Positions 41,573-51,994 of a DNA stretch of 64,000 nucleotides are shown one piece after another. Made by a program: the position numbers and the translations under genes. The notes beneath the pieces were generated by a model, which saw nothing but the letters and a program-made list of their open reading frames with translations, did not search any database and had not been told where the DNA came from. Location: assembly GCA_951799445.1 (NCBI GenBank), contig OX637289.1, positions 48,522,264-48,586,263 on the forward strand, given 5' to 3'. The DNA is from Pseudisothecium myosuroides. Its lineage: Eukaryota > Streptophyta > Bryopsida > Hypnales > Lembophyllaceae. The first letter of the stretch is position 1. Every line of letters begins with the position of its first letter.

Positions 41573-42061
41573 AAGGCGATGCTTTTAGTATTGACAAGGG
41601 ATTTATGCGTGAAGGGTGCTGTGGTGGATCTTCCACAAAATATCCAAATTTGGCTCGATTTCCATGGTCTTCTCCGACATTTTGTTGAAGAAACTTACTA
41701 TGGCGTGTGGTCATCAGTGAAACCTGAAACTTTGACCGTACTTCTTAGACGTATTTTGCCACCCGATATTCTCTCAATGTTTATTTTTATTGCCGGATCT
41801 CAGAATCCATGCAAGAACCAACCATATCCCCATCGTCGTCGAATACTGAAGACACTTTTATCTAATCTTAGGACGCGCAGTGTACTTTTGAATCATACTG
41901 TTGCAATGCTTGTTGTAGACCCTTTGAATTGGGAACATCTGCACTTACTTCGACCCGCGTTGCATGTGAGGGATACTGTAGAAACTCTGGAGTGGCCTAA
42001 CCCGCACATCATAGGACCAGTGTTAGATGCGCTATTTTTGTTGTATTTGGTTCTATTTTAA
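41573..42061 (+). CDS. Diverged FCP1/HAD-like exon
   Basis: Opens after a strong acceptor (pyrimidine tract then TCTTTGCAG) and runs 162 codons to TAA at 42061. Wording recalls the NIF domain after motif I: IWLDFHGLLRHFVEETYYGV then WSSVKPETLTVLLRRILP (motif II-like WSS, as in the 33126 gene), later TVAMLVVDPLNWEH in the DDSP position and a HVRDTVETLEW end. The Asp residues of motifs I and IV are not conserved, so it is at best a pseudo-phosphatase. Upstream exons were not located. Homology is suggestive only. Confidence 0.35.
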   Translation, partial: KAMLLVLTRDLCVKGAVVDLPQNIQIWLDFHGLLRHFVEETYYGVWSSVKPETLTVLLRRILPPDILSMFIFIAGSQNPCKNQPYPHRRRILKTLLSNLRTRSVLLNHTVAMLVVDPLNWEHLHLLRPALHVRDTVETLEWPNPHIIGPVLDALFLLYLVLF

Positions 42062-42817
42062 TGAAATGGGCTTCCCAATTGTTTGAAAACAAAAGCAAAA
42101 CCTCTACATGTACAAACAAAAATATATGTAGAAATAACTCAATTTTCCAATATTTTTTTGGAAAAAATAAAACTATAGGATGAAGATTGTTCATTAAAAC
42201 AACAAAACTATGTTGAAATTGGTTTACTAGATTTATATGTTAGTAGAAAGCTTCAAATCATTCCATTTTGATCAATGAATCAAAAGTTATTAAAAACTTT
42301 AGTTTATAGATAGTTGTAGAATATCTATTCTAAAATAAACTTTCAAGTCCTTTATTTGATCCAATTTCCAATATTTTTGAAAAAAAGACAAAAAATAATT
42401 GTGGATTGTTTATTATAATATTCCAACTATTGAAAATTGATATTTTTCAATACCAAAACTAAATTCTTAACAATTTAGTATTTTGAACCATTCCCTATTT
42501 CTTTGTATTTACTATTTATCCCGTGTATGTTGTACAATACAATTTCAAATGATTTGAAGTTTTTCAGTAACATAGACAACTTGCCTCACAAAATGAATTT
42601 AAATGGAATTTTCAATAATCAATATATATTTAATCATACTTAGCACCATTTCTTCATTCTTGTCCCATTTCTCAAGTTATTTTATTTCATTCTTTTTGTA
42701 AATTATTTCCTACAAGTCTATAATTTGAAACCATTCACAATAATTAGAGACCATTTCTAGACATTTTACAGGGGCCATTTCAAGAGCATTGGTACTTTTT
42801 GAACCCCCTTCTATAAT
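42062..42817. other. AT-rich intergenic DNA
   Basis: No gene seen; long A/T runs and no repeat recognised. Confidence 0.4.
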
Positions 42818-43538
42818 CCCTAAAGTCCCAAGGCCAATTTCTTGGCCAGAACCACCCTAAATTGCCAAGTTTGTTGCATTTGCCAAAAATAAATAAATAA
42901 GAACATTTTCTCAGAATCTAACCATAGGATTTTGTACTTAATTTATATAAGATTATGTGATAAAAATTTCATAAAGTTCGACCAAATAGATTGCAAGATA
43001 TAAGTATTCAAAGTTGAAAAAAAAATTAATATAAACTTTGATTTGCGAATCCAAATGACTTTGACTTCCATTTGTAGAAAGACTTTGACTACAAACTTAG
43101 AATTAAGAAAATCTTGTGTTGAAGAATTGAGTTGAAAGTCTTGGAAAAAATTTCACAAAAGAAAATACTTGATTTCCATTCTTTAAAATTCTTCAGTAGA
43201 AGTAGGTTCAAGATTGAAAAAGAATTGAATCGTTAATAACTCTAAGATGAGATGAATCAATTCACATTTAGGAAAAAATGTAATCTTTTAGGATTTATTG
43301 TTAAATTTATTTTTATTTTTTGTCATTTTTTTCATATTGTTGACCAAATTCAATTTTAGGCTTTGTGTGGTATAACTTTTACTCCCAAGCACCAATTGTA
43401 ACAAAAATTATATTCCCACAAAGCTAATCACTTTTATCTCTCTTATGAGAAAGTTTTAAAAAGTTTAATCAAAAATTGAGTTATAGGAACCTCTCCGAAA
43501 TCCATTATCTTCTCCGAGGAGACTAGAATTTCTAGGGG
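42818..43538 (-). mobile_element. Diverged TTAA-type element, copy M5
   Basis: Starts TAATCCCTAAAGTCCC and ends CTAGGGGTTGA. In between, the minus strand carries the M1/M3 phrases (a TTTGAATAC..ATATCTTGCAATCTA stretch followed by AAATTTTTATCACATAATC and CATAGGATTTTGTAC in reverse). About 720 bp, so internally deleted. The TTAA is degraded on both sides. Confidence 0.5.
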
Positions 43539-44343
43539 TTGATAGGACATAAATCAATTGAACAACAAACTTACTTGTTACTTAATTCTTGGAAATGGAT
43601 TATTTGCTAAAATTGAAGAGCCTAAAACACATAAGAAATCTCTCAACAAGGCACTTCAAAAATTGAATGCAAATAGGGCACCTACAGCGACAACAACAAT
43701 CCAATCCAATAAACACAAGAAGACAAGAAATGAAGCAAAAAACAATGATCTTTAAAGTAACCTGAACTACAATAAAACAACATCCAAAGTTTGAAACTAT
43801 TTATTTTTCTTCAATTTAGAGCAACAATATACATCTTGTAGACTATCATCATTTGGCTACAATAATAACTTCCAAAAGTCACACAAGGCAAGGACCAAAA
43901 ATCAAGTTACCTAATTATAAACACAAGAGCTACACTCAAGTGTAGACTTGCTATTGAGAAAAATTAATTGTTTGCATGGTCTACTTGAAGGACTTAAAAA
44001 TATTTGTTTCACATACTTCCTATTGAAGTCTTGAAAAAAAATCTTTAGATTTTGTTGGAAGGATAATTACTGTGTGATGGTTCAATGGTCAATTTTCCAT
44101 CCTTACACTTTGTATTCTTTAAAAAAAAACAAAGATAAAGAAAATGCACAAATAACAACCTCTGTGAATATCCCTTCAAGTCATTTACAACCAATGCAAT
44201 TGTTTACAATCTGATCAACATAACCTATTTCAAATGATGACAAATTACAATGAAAATTTTCAAATTACAATTAAATGCCAAAATCATGGTCAAAAGATTC
44301 AAAACACAAGATAGTCAACAATTGGTCAAGATTGCCAACCACA
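43539..44343. other. AT-rich spacer downstream of the PPR gene
   Basis: A 65-codon plus-strand frame at 43558 is Lys/Asn-rich and looks like chance. Nothing else seen; probably contains the PPR 3' UTR on the minus strand. Confidence 0.4.
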
Positions 44344-47300
44344 TCACCAATAATCACCACAAGAACACACACCATCTTGGAAGTGGTGAAAGCGATTAGC
44401 ATCCCTCACAACAATATCTCGCTCAATGGCCTTTGAGATGAACTTGGTTGATGTATGGCAATCTGAACACACTCGAAGGTTCTTGAACACCCGAATTGGT
44501 TGTCCAAGAGGTGTCCGCATGAGTCCATAAGCAATAGCCAACTTCTCGCTATGGGAACAAAGAGCAAGTTCTTTCTCCTCCTCATCAATGTTCCGCAACA
44601 CTAGCCGGGTGTCAGGAATGTAGCCTTTGGCCTTAATTGTCTCACTCAATCTCCTCAGCTCAGCATAGATCTCCTTTGCTTCTGCGTGACAAGTATCCCC
44701 TACGACGAAGTCATGGACCTTGTTATCAACTTCAATCCAACTACGCCCTGGCTCCTTGCGTACACCTCTCTCCTGCATCATAGTGCGCACCCACAACACC
44801 TCCTCCCACTTGCCAGCTGCAGCATAGATATTCGAGAGAAGCACGTATGCAGAAGCATCCTTCGGTTCCAACTTGAGGAGCTCGTTAGCGGCAAGTTTGC
44901 CCAACTCCACATTACCGTACGTTCTACAAGCACCAAGCAAGGCTCCCCAAGTTGCACCATCTGCTTCCACTGGCATGTTGCCAATCAAGAGCTTTGCTTC
45001 CTCCAACTGTCCTGCTCGGCCAAGGACATCCACCATGCAGGTGCAAAGCTCCACAGTACGTTCGATGCCATAGTCTTCTGTCATAGCCGAAAAAAGTCTA
45101 CGGCCCTCATCCACAAGGCCTGAATGACTACAAGCTGACAACACTGCAACAAATGAGATCTCATCAGGCTTCACACCGTCTGCAATCATAGATCTAAAGA
45201 CTTCCAGGGCTTCATGCCCACATCCATGCTCTGCAAGTCCACCAATCATCATGCTCCAAGTAATCACGTCCCGCTCCTCCATCTTGTCAAAAGCCAGGCG
45301 CGCATCATCGATACTGCCACACTTTGCATACATGTGCACCAGCGCGCTGCCCACACGAACATCGGACTCGAATCCGGCTTCACGGGCATCCCTGTGAACC
45401 TCCTTCACCCACTCCAAAGTCCCTGCGCTTGCACATGCATTCAGAATGCTAGCATAAGTGACTGCATCCGGCTTAAAGCCGTCCCGTTTCATTTGGAGAA
45501 ACAGTTCATATGCTTCGTGCCCACAGCCATGTTGCGCAAGTCCTCCAATCATCACGTTCCAAGTAACCACGTCCCGCTCCTCCATCTTGTCAAAAGCCAG
45601 GCGCGCATCATCGATACTGCCACACTTTGCATACATGTGCACCAGCGCGTTGCCCACACGCACATCGACCTCGAATCCGGCTTCACGGGCATGCGTGTGA
45701 ACCTCCTTCACCCACTCCAAAGCCCCTGCGCTTGCACATGCATTCAGGATACTGGCATATGTAAAGGCGTCTGGTTTAAAGCCTTCCAGTTGCATTTGAA
45801 GAAACAGTTCATATGCTTCAGACCCACAGCCATGTTGCGCAAGTCCTCCAATCATCACGTTCCAAGTAACCACGTCCCGCTCCTCCATCTTGTCAAAAGC
45901 CAGGCGCGCATCATCGATACTGCCACACTTCGCATACATGTGCACCAGCGCGCTGCCCACACGAACATCGGACTCGAATCCGGCTTCACGGGCATCCCTG
46001 TGAACCTCCTTCACCCACTCCAAAGCCCCTGCGCTTGCACATGCATTCAGAATGCTCGCATATGTAAAGGCGTTTGGTTTGAAGCCTTCCCGTTTCATTT
46101 GGAGAAACAGTTCATATGCTTCAGACCCACAGCCATGTTGCGCAAGTCCTCCAATCATCACGTTCCAAGTAACCACGTCCCGCTCCTCCATCTTGTCAAA
46201 AGCCAGGCGCGCATCATCGATACTGCCACACTTTGCATACATGTGCACCAGCGCACTGCCCACACGCACATCGGACTCGAATCCGGCTTCACGGGCATCC
46301 CTGTGAACCTCCTTCACCCACTCCAAAGCCCCTGCGCTTGCACATGCATTCAGAATGCTAGCATATGTAAAGGCGTTTGGTTTGAAGCCTTCCCGTTTCA
46401 TTTCGAGAAACAGTTCATATGCTTCGTGCCCACAGCCATGTTCAGCAAGTCCTCCAATCATCACGGTCCAAGTAATCACGTTCCGCTCCTCCATCTTGTC
46501 AAAAGCCAGGCGCGCATCATCGATACTGCCACACTTTGCATACATGTGCACCAGCGCACTGCCCACACGAACATCGGACTCAAATCCGGCTGCACGGGCA
46601 TGCGTGTGAACCTCCTTCACCCACTCCAAAGCCCCTGCACTTGCACATGCATTCAGGATACTCATATAAGTGATTGCGTTTGGTTTAAAGCCTTCCAGTT
46701 GCATTTGAAGAAACAGTTTATAGGCTTCGTGCCCACAGCCATGTTGCGCAAGTCCTCCAATCACCACGTTCCATGGGATCACGTCGTGCTTCTCCATTCG
46801 TCCAAAAACTACTCGGGCATCATCGATACTGCCACAATTTGCATACATGTGAAGAAGCGAACGGCTAACACGCACATCTGATTCAAGCCCAGCATGTCTT
46901 ACACACGCATGAACTTCTTTGCCCCACTGCAAAGCTGATGGATTGGCACAAGCCTTCAGGACGCTCGAGAAAGTAAATGCATCTGGCTGGACCCCTTTTT
47001 GGCACATTTGATTGAAAAGTTCCATTGCTTTTTCGGCACGCTTGTGCTTTGCATAACCTCCAATCAGGATGTTCCAACTGAACACGTTCTTCTTCACAAG
47101 TTTATCAAACACTCCGCGTGCAGCCTCCAAGTCTCCACACTTGATATACAAGCTCACTAGGTTGTTTGCCACATATGTATTCTGCTCCATTCCACTCTGG
47201 TTGATGTAGTCGTCAACCTGCTTCGCCAAATTAGCTCGAACGTTTTTCTCCTTCAAGCACCGTCTCAAAACTTCAACATACATATCCGAGTTGATGGCCA

Positions 47301-47424
47301 AGCCTTGTTCTAGTCGATTCTTCAAATTACCAATTGCTTCAATCGTGGTTCTTGCACTTTCCATGGGCACACCACCGCCACCAACCTGTACAATATGCCT
47401 CGACTCTCTTGCAGTACTAGACAC
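44344..47424 (-). CDS. PLS-class pentatricopeptide repeat protein with E and DYW domains
   Basis: A single 1,026-residue frame with no intron. After a ~80-residue leader come PLS-type PPR motifs, including six or seven copies of a ~101-residue triplet containing HMYAKCGSIDDARLAFDKME then WNVMIGGLAQHG and ACASAGALEWVKEVH. The E/E+ region (GRAGQLEEAKLLIGNMPVEA, then EPGRSWIEVDNKVHDF) leads into a full DYW domain: PG-box-like GYIPDT, the deaminase signature H958-S-E960, C986-x2-C989-H, and the terminal CSCGDYW. DYW proteins are cytidine deaminases that edit C to U in plastid or mitochondrial transcripts, with site choice set by the PPR array. All zinc and catalytic residues are present, so it is probably active. 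A targeting peptide is not obvious at the chosen ATG. The next gene upstream ends about 350 bp away. Confidence 0.95.
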   Translation of the reverse strand: MSSTARESRHIVQVGGGGVPMESARTTIEAIGNLKNRLEQGLAINSDMYVEVLRRCLKEKNVRANLAKQVDDYINQSGMEQNTYVANNLVSLYIKCGDLEAARGVFDKLVKKNVFSWNILIGGYAKHKRAEKAMELFNQMCQKGVQPDAFTFSSVLKACANPSALQWGKEVHACVRHAGLESDVRVSRSLLHMYANCGSIDDARVVFGRMEKHDVIPWNVVIGGLAQHGCGHEAYKLFLQMQLEGFKPNAITYMSILNACASAGALEWVKEVHTHARAAGFESDVRVGSALVHMYAKCGSIDDARLAFDKMEERNVITWTVMIGGLAEHGCGHEAYELFLEMKREGFKPNAFTYASILNACASAGALEWVKEVHRDAREAGFESDVRVGSALVHMYAKCGSIDDARLAFDKMEERDVVTWNVMIGGLAQHGCGSEAYELFLQMKREGFKPNAFTYASILNACASAGALEWVKEVHRDAREAGFESDVRVGSALVHMYAKCGSIDDARLAFDKMEERDVVTWNVMIGGLAQHGCGSEAYELFLQMQLEGFKPDAFTYASILNACASAGALEWVKEVHTHAREAGFEVDVRVGNALVHMYAKCGSIDDARLAFDKMEERDVVTWNVMIGGLAQHGCGHEAYELFLQMKRDGFKPDAVTYASILNACASAGTLEWVKEVHRDAREAGFESDVRVGSALVHMYAKCGSIDDARLAFDKMEERDVITWSMMIGGLAEHGCGHEALEVFRSMIADGVKPDEISFVAVLSACSHSGLVDEGRRLFSAMTEDYGIERTVELCTCMVDVLGRAGQLEEAKLLIGNMPVEADGATWGALLGACRTYGNVELGKLAANELLKLEPKDASAYVLLSNIYAAAGKWEEVLWVRTMMQERGVRKEPGRSWIEVDNKVHDFVVGDTCHAEAKEIYAELRRLSETIKAKGYIPDTRLVLRNIDEEEKELALCSHSEKLAIAYGLMRTPLGQPIRVFKNLRVCSDCHTSTKFISKAIERDIVVRDANRFHHFQDGVCSCGDYW
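45280..46600 (-). repeat. 303-bp intragenic repeats of the PPR gene
   Basis: The phrase CGCGCATCATCGATACTGCC recurs every 303 bp (about 45300, 45602, 45905, 46208, 46511), with long runs of identity between neighbours. This is recent unequal exchange or conversion of whole PLS triplets, unusual against the 7th, more diverged unit at about 46800. Confidence 0.85.
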
Positions 47425-47772
47425 AATGCGTCTTTTTCCATTGTGGCCCTCCGATATCCTGATTCATCAATACAGTCTTCATTAGAAAAAACTTAGAATG
47501 AAGAAAACTGAAACGCAAAGTGGAAAGGGTGCAAGACCACTAATGCCCGGTACTCGCATATCTTCATGTGAACAAAATTGCATCCATCCAATTTATTTCT
47601 TGATATCTCTCACATACATAGCAATTCTTTGAAAATCATCCCACTCTAAGTGCATCCAATAACCCCAAAGAAAGAACAAAGCATATTGCATGAACAAAAA
47701 TCCTCAAAATCACATATTTCTATATGCACCTACTCTCATCACTAGACAAGGGAGCCAACGCAGTTCCTAAAG

Positions 47773-50270
47773 TTACCTGTTTCCTTGTGTTGTGTCTTGA
47801 GAATCTTCGCTGCGATAATCATCAAGAGGCTCCAATTTGCCTTTAGTTACCAACTTTAGCATTGCCTTCACCCATGGTGGAGTTGACCAGCCATCTATCC
47901 AAAGCGCTTTCCTTGCCACCTTATGTCTAAAGTCAGGTGATCTTGGATTCCTCTGTAGGCGCCACAACCCATGATCAGATCCTGAAACCTGTCTCATGCT
48001 CATTTTGCATCCAACAATCAACATTCAAGGAATATTTGTTGTTGATATTGCAATGATCTGAGCAATTTTCAGTGCACTCTTGGACAACAAACAACGCAAT
48101 TTCGCACTTGGTGCTTTACTAAGTGCCCATGGCCTTGTACACGCAAGAAATATCCCCGTCACTTGTTGACCCGAGCATTGTATCCACTTTCATTTATCAA
48201 ATAGTCAAACCTTATCGCCTCTATTGTCCCACCACTGCGTAGGATCCGCAAAATACTCTTCCCAAAGTTCTTGAACCGACTGTGGTTCACCTGAATCCAC
48301 CGCAACATCCTTCGTCCATGTCAGTCACATTCTCACCAAGAGGGGCAAACTCTTTCTGTGAAAATGGGCATGTGATACATACCTGAAGCATTGGAATTCG
48401 AAGGTGGTCTTTTCCAAACTGATGAAAATGATGAACACCTATTTGGTCCACTCCTTCGTATGGGAGAGGACAAGGGCAAGGATAAAGAAAGGTAGAGTGG
48501 CCATGGAGACCTGAAGCCTGTGATTGCACAGACATCCTGGGCACACAAATGTCAACACTCTGTCAATAAGCAACTTCGTACCATTTAAAGCACACTCTCC
48601 CCATCAATACCGGGGCTTAGGGTCCGGTGAACCATGTTCATATCCGGTTACGTTTGGAAAAATGTGACTACGTCTATATCGAACACTGCTGTAAAGGAGA
48701 ACCCATATTTCGACACATTTGTTGACAACATGACGACAGTAATCCATGTCACAAGTCATCCAAGCGCTTAATATACTCACCTGAGCACCAGCTGGTCCAC
48801 GCACCAACAAAAAGTTTCTCTGTTCTCTCCCAAACTGTAATTGTTGTCTACAGTCTAAATCCCGCAACACCAATTGAGCTGGCAATCCCATCACTATCTG
48901 CCTGCATTACAGAGACCACTCATTGACTGTTACTAAGAAGAACTCACAAAGACTAACGCCGGAATGGACCTGTGAAGGGAAACACATCAAATTGAGAAGA
49001 AAATTAAGGGAGTGAAAAATCTGCTACGAACTCCAAATCCCTAACACACAATAAATTAAGTCCGCAAACAAAACCGCATACCTTACACTTCCGACGGCCA
49101 AATGAAGCAAGACAAGCTGCCCAAGGACGGCAAACCTCCACTGCAGCTTCACGAGGAGCAGCTCCGTCCACAGGATCAATCAATTGCTGAGGCAAGAATT
49201 CAAGATCCACCCATTGACTAGCATACAACCCCAGTCAGTCAATTGACTTGTCACACCCCTATTCTGACATATGACGATACCTTGTATTAGGTGAATATGA
49301 CTGGAATCAGCATATATGGCACCGATTTGGCCGTTTCCAGCACATTATTCAAGTGTAACGCAAGCAAAGGTGATGGCGGAGTCGTTTTTGACCCTGTAAC
49401 AACAATTATTTCTGCCATGAATTAGCTAGAAACCAAAGTGTGAAGAGGAAAGCTTCACCTGAGTTTGAATTGCTACTCTAGCGCAATCCTACGAGAGCAA
49501 CATACCCAGACAGAGTTCAAGCACCAAATGGAACCCCCCTTCTACTTTTTCCCCTATCTGAGATACGAGACGCCCGTCTTCTTCTAACACTTTGCTACTC
49601 CACATAGTCTATAAGCTTCGAAGGCACAAATATTCTAAGATTCCAACACGCCTCATCCCCAAAGCAACCTCTCTACCCTCACGCACTTAAAATTTTACAA
49701 GATCATTGCCCCAGACGCTTGCCCAATTTACAAGCCCCCACAGTACGAATCAAATCCTCAAAAGGAGCAACAGAGATCACACAAAAATCTGCAGTACTAC
49801 TACAACTACAGCTTCTACTACTACGGTGAGCAATCTACAACGAGGGGCCACTGCACGCAGCAGGGACAGTTACAGCTAGTGCCAGCTTGATTTGAGCTTT
49901 CGCTCGTCCTTGCAACAGAGAAATCCCTCCCCCTGCAACCCAGTGGCGAGAATTCGGGACCAAATTGGTGAGCAACTAACCATAAACAGAGGAAGTGCAC
50001 GTGATCCGCGCAAACCGCAAAGCTCCTCGCGCTATCATCACCAACCCTGCGTAATAGTCTAGGTTTGGCCACAAGAAGCTCCAAGCTCCAAGCGTGCATT
50101 CGATTCACAATTTCAAAACGGAAAGCAATCTGGATCCCAAGAATCATCCCCAAATGAAAGCATACTCGCCCTTTGCAACAAACGTTCAGAGAATGTTGTA
50201 GTACCAGCGATTCCTTGCGACGAGAATCCCAGAGAACTAAGGGACGCAGCAAACAAGGAAGGTTATCCAA
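47773..50270 (-). CDS. OSB-like organellar single-stranded DNA-binding protein (multi-exon, partly resolved)
   Basis: The last two exons are clear. 48309-48211 encodes 33 codons, DVAVDSGEPQ through ELWEEYFADPTQWWDNRGDK. 47988-47773 starts in phase and contains NPRSPDFRHK and ALWIDGWSTPPWV. Together WWDNR, PDFxHK and LW..PPWV make the PDF motif typical of plant OSB proteins, which bind ssDNA in mitochondria or plastids and restrain recombination. An insert of about a dozen residues separates WWDNR from the PDF part. Upstream exons are less certain: open frames at 48287-48544, 48604-48894 and 49004-49228 (ending at donor-like AAG|GTATGC) may hold the OB-fold, but I could not assemble it. 49821-50270 may be 5' UTR or transit peptide. 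The gene order matches the PPR gene strand. Confidence 0.55.
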
Positions 50271-50411
50271 GGTAAGAAGAAGGAACAGAGCAGCCCTTCA
50301 TGTGCGCGGGCCTGGGCGGACGAACTGATCCCTGCCCGGCATCCAACGCTTCTTTTTGACAGGACTTTGCTTTGAAGGCGGAGGTAGGTGGGGAGGCGGA
50401 GAGGGCCGCCA

Positions 50412-50563
50412 GGACCTACTCTAAGATGAAAAGGTAAAAAGAGGGGGAGGGGGAGGGAAAAAGGAAAAAGGAAGGGGAGAGGAAAAATGAAAAAAAAGGG
50501 GAAAAGAAGGGAGAAAAGAAGAAGAAGAATTGAACTTTTAAATTAATCAAAAACAAAACTTGA
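50412..50563 (+). repeat. Second copy of the CCGCCAGGACC purine-rich repeat
   Basis: Near-identical to 6757-6900, here immediately upstream of the OSB-like gene rather than inside an LTR fragment. Confidence 0.55.
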
Positions 50564-51067
50564 ATATTGATACCTTAAAGAAGAAATATGAACTCTTAAT
50601 TCATTATCAATCAAAAGCGTAGAGGCTTTGCATCCTTTGCATCCATGTATATGCAAAGTAAAAGTTGAATAAAAATAAAAATAAATATACAGTGACATTT
50701 GTTCTAGTTTGTTTTGAATAAAATGTTGAGATATCTTTAGTTGTGCATTCACCGATCATTCTCTATATATCAATGGAGAGCTTAACTTAACGAGGATTGT
50801 ACTAAAGTTATATCATTGCTTTTTAATGTATGGTGGATTTGTGAGTAATTTTTAAGACCATAAATTGAATTAAATTATGAAAAATGGAGTATAGAAATTT
50901 TTGATGTCATCCTTGGCATCACCAAAAAAACCTTCAATGTGTAGAAATGCATCAAAAAAAAATTCACTTTAGATTTTTAAGTGTAAAATTTATAGATTTT
51001 CAATTGAATTTTGTTTCAATATTTTAAAATTAAATTATGGAAAAATTATTCTAAAAATTATAAATTA
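50564..51067. other. AT-rich intergenic DNA
   Basis: No gene or repeat recognised. Confidence 0.4.
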
Positions 51068-51990
51068 CCCCTAAAGGCCCGTTGTCCCCTCGGGGGACAA
51101 TTTGGAATTCGGGCAGGTTCCTATGATCTCAATTTTTAGTGAAACTTTTTGAAACTTTCTCATAAGATAGGGATACGTATAAGCTTCATGAAAATATAAT
51201 TTTTATTTCAAACGGTGCCCAAATGCAAAAGTTATACCACAAAATCCCAAATTTCAACTCGGCGGGCAGAAAAATAAATCCATAAAAAAATTGAAATTAA
51301 TTTTTTAATTTTTTGTCCTTGTAGATCATATTTTTGTCTACATGTGAAGCTTTGATTCATTCCATTTGGATTAGTAATGTGAAAGTTATGAACAATCTTA
51401 TTTTTCGAGTTTTCAGAGCATCTTTTTGAATAAATAACTTACAAGATTCACTTTTGAATGCAATTTTCACAATTTTTCACAATTTTTTTTACGAAAAGTT
51501 TAAGTTTGCTTGCTAGAACAATCATACCATTGGGATTTTTATATTTCAATCCCATCTAAGAGCTATTAACGATCTAGTTTTTTTTTTAAATCTTGGACCT
51601 ACTTCTATTTAACAATTTTTTAAAGTATGAAAACCAAGTTTTTGTTTTTTGAAATTTTTTTCTTAGACTTTCAACTCAATTCTCCAATACAATAAATTTT
51701 AAATTCAAAATCCATAGTGCAAATTTTTTCCACAAATGACGGTCAAAGTCATCTGAAATTGCAAGCCAGTGCTAAAAAAAACTTGTTTTTTCAACTTTGA
51801 ATGCTCATATCTCTCAATCTGTACGGTCAAACTTCATGAAATTTTTACCACATGATTTCAAACAAGTAAATTACATGATCCTATGGTTAAGTTCCAAAAA
51901 AAAGTTTTTTATTGTTTTTTTGGACAAACGCAGTAGAAATGGCAGTTTTCAGTGTTTTTTTCCAAAAAAATGGCCTTGGGCCTTTAGGAG
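51068..51990 (+). mobile_element. TTAA-type non-autonomous element, copy M3
   Basis: A 923-bp element with ends CCCCTAAAGGCCC and GGGCCTTTAGGAG. The right flank is TTAA (51991-51994), the left is ATTA, presumably mutated. Colinear with M1, including the CCCCTCGGGGGACA hairpin near the left end. Confidence 0.75.
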
Positions 51991-51994
51991 TTAA

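Noticed and set aside
45214..46881. A 555-codon plus-strand open frame
   Set aside because: It is antisense to the PPR-DYW gene, repeats with the same 303-bp period, and has no recognisable content.
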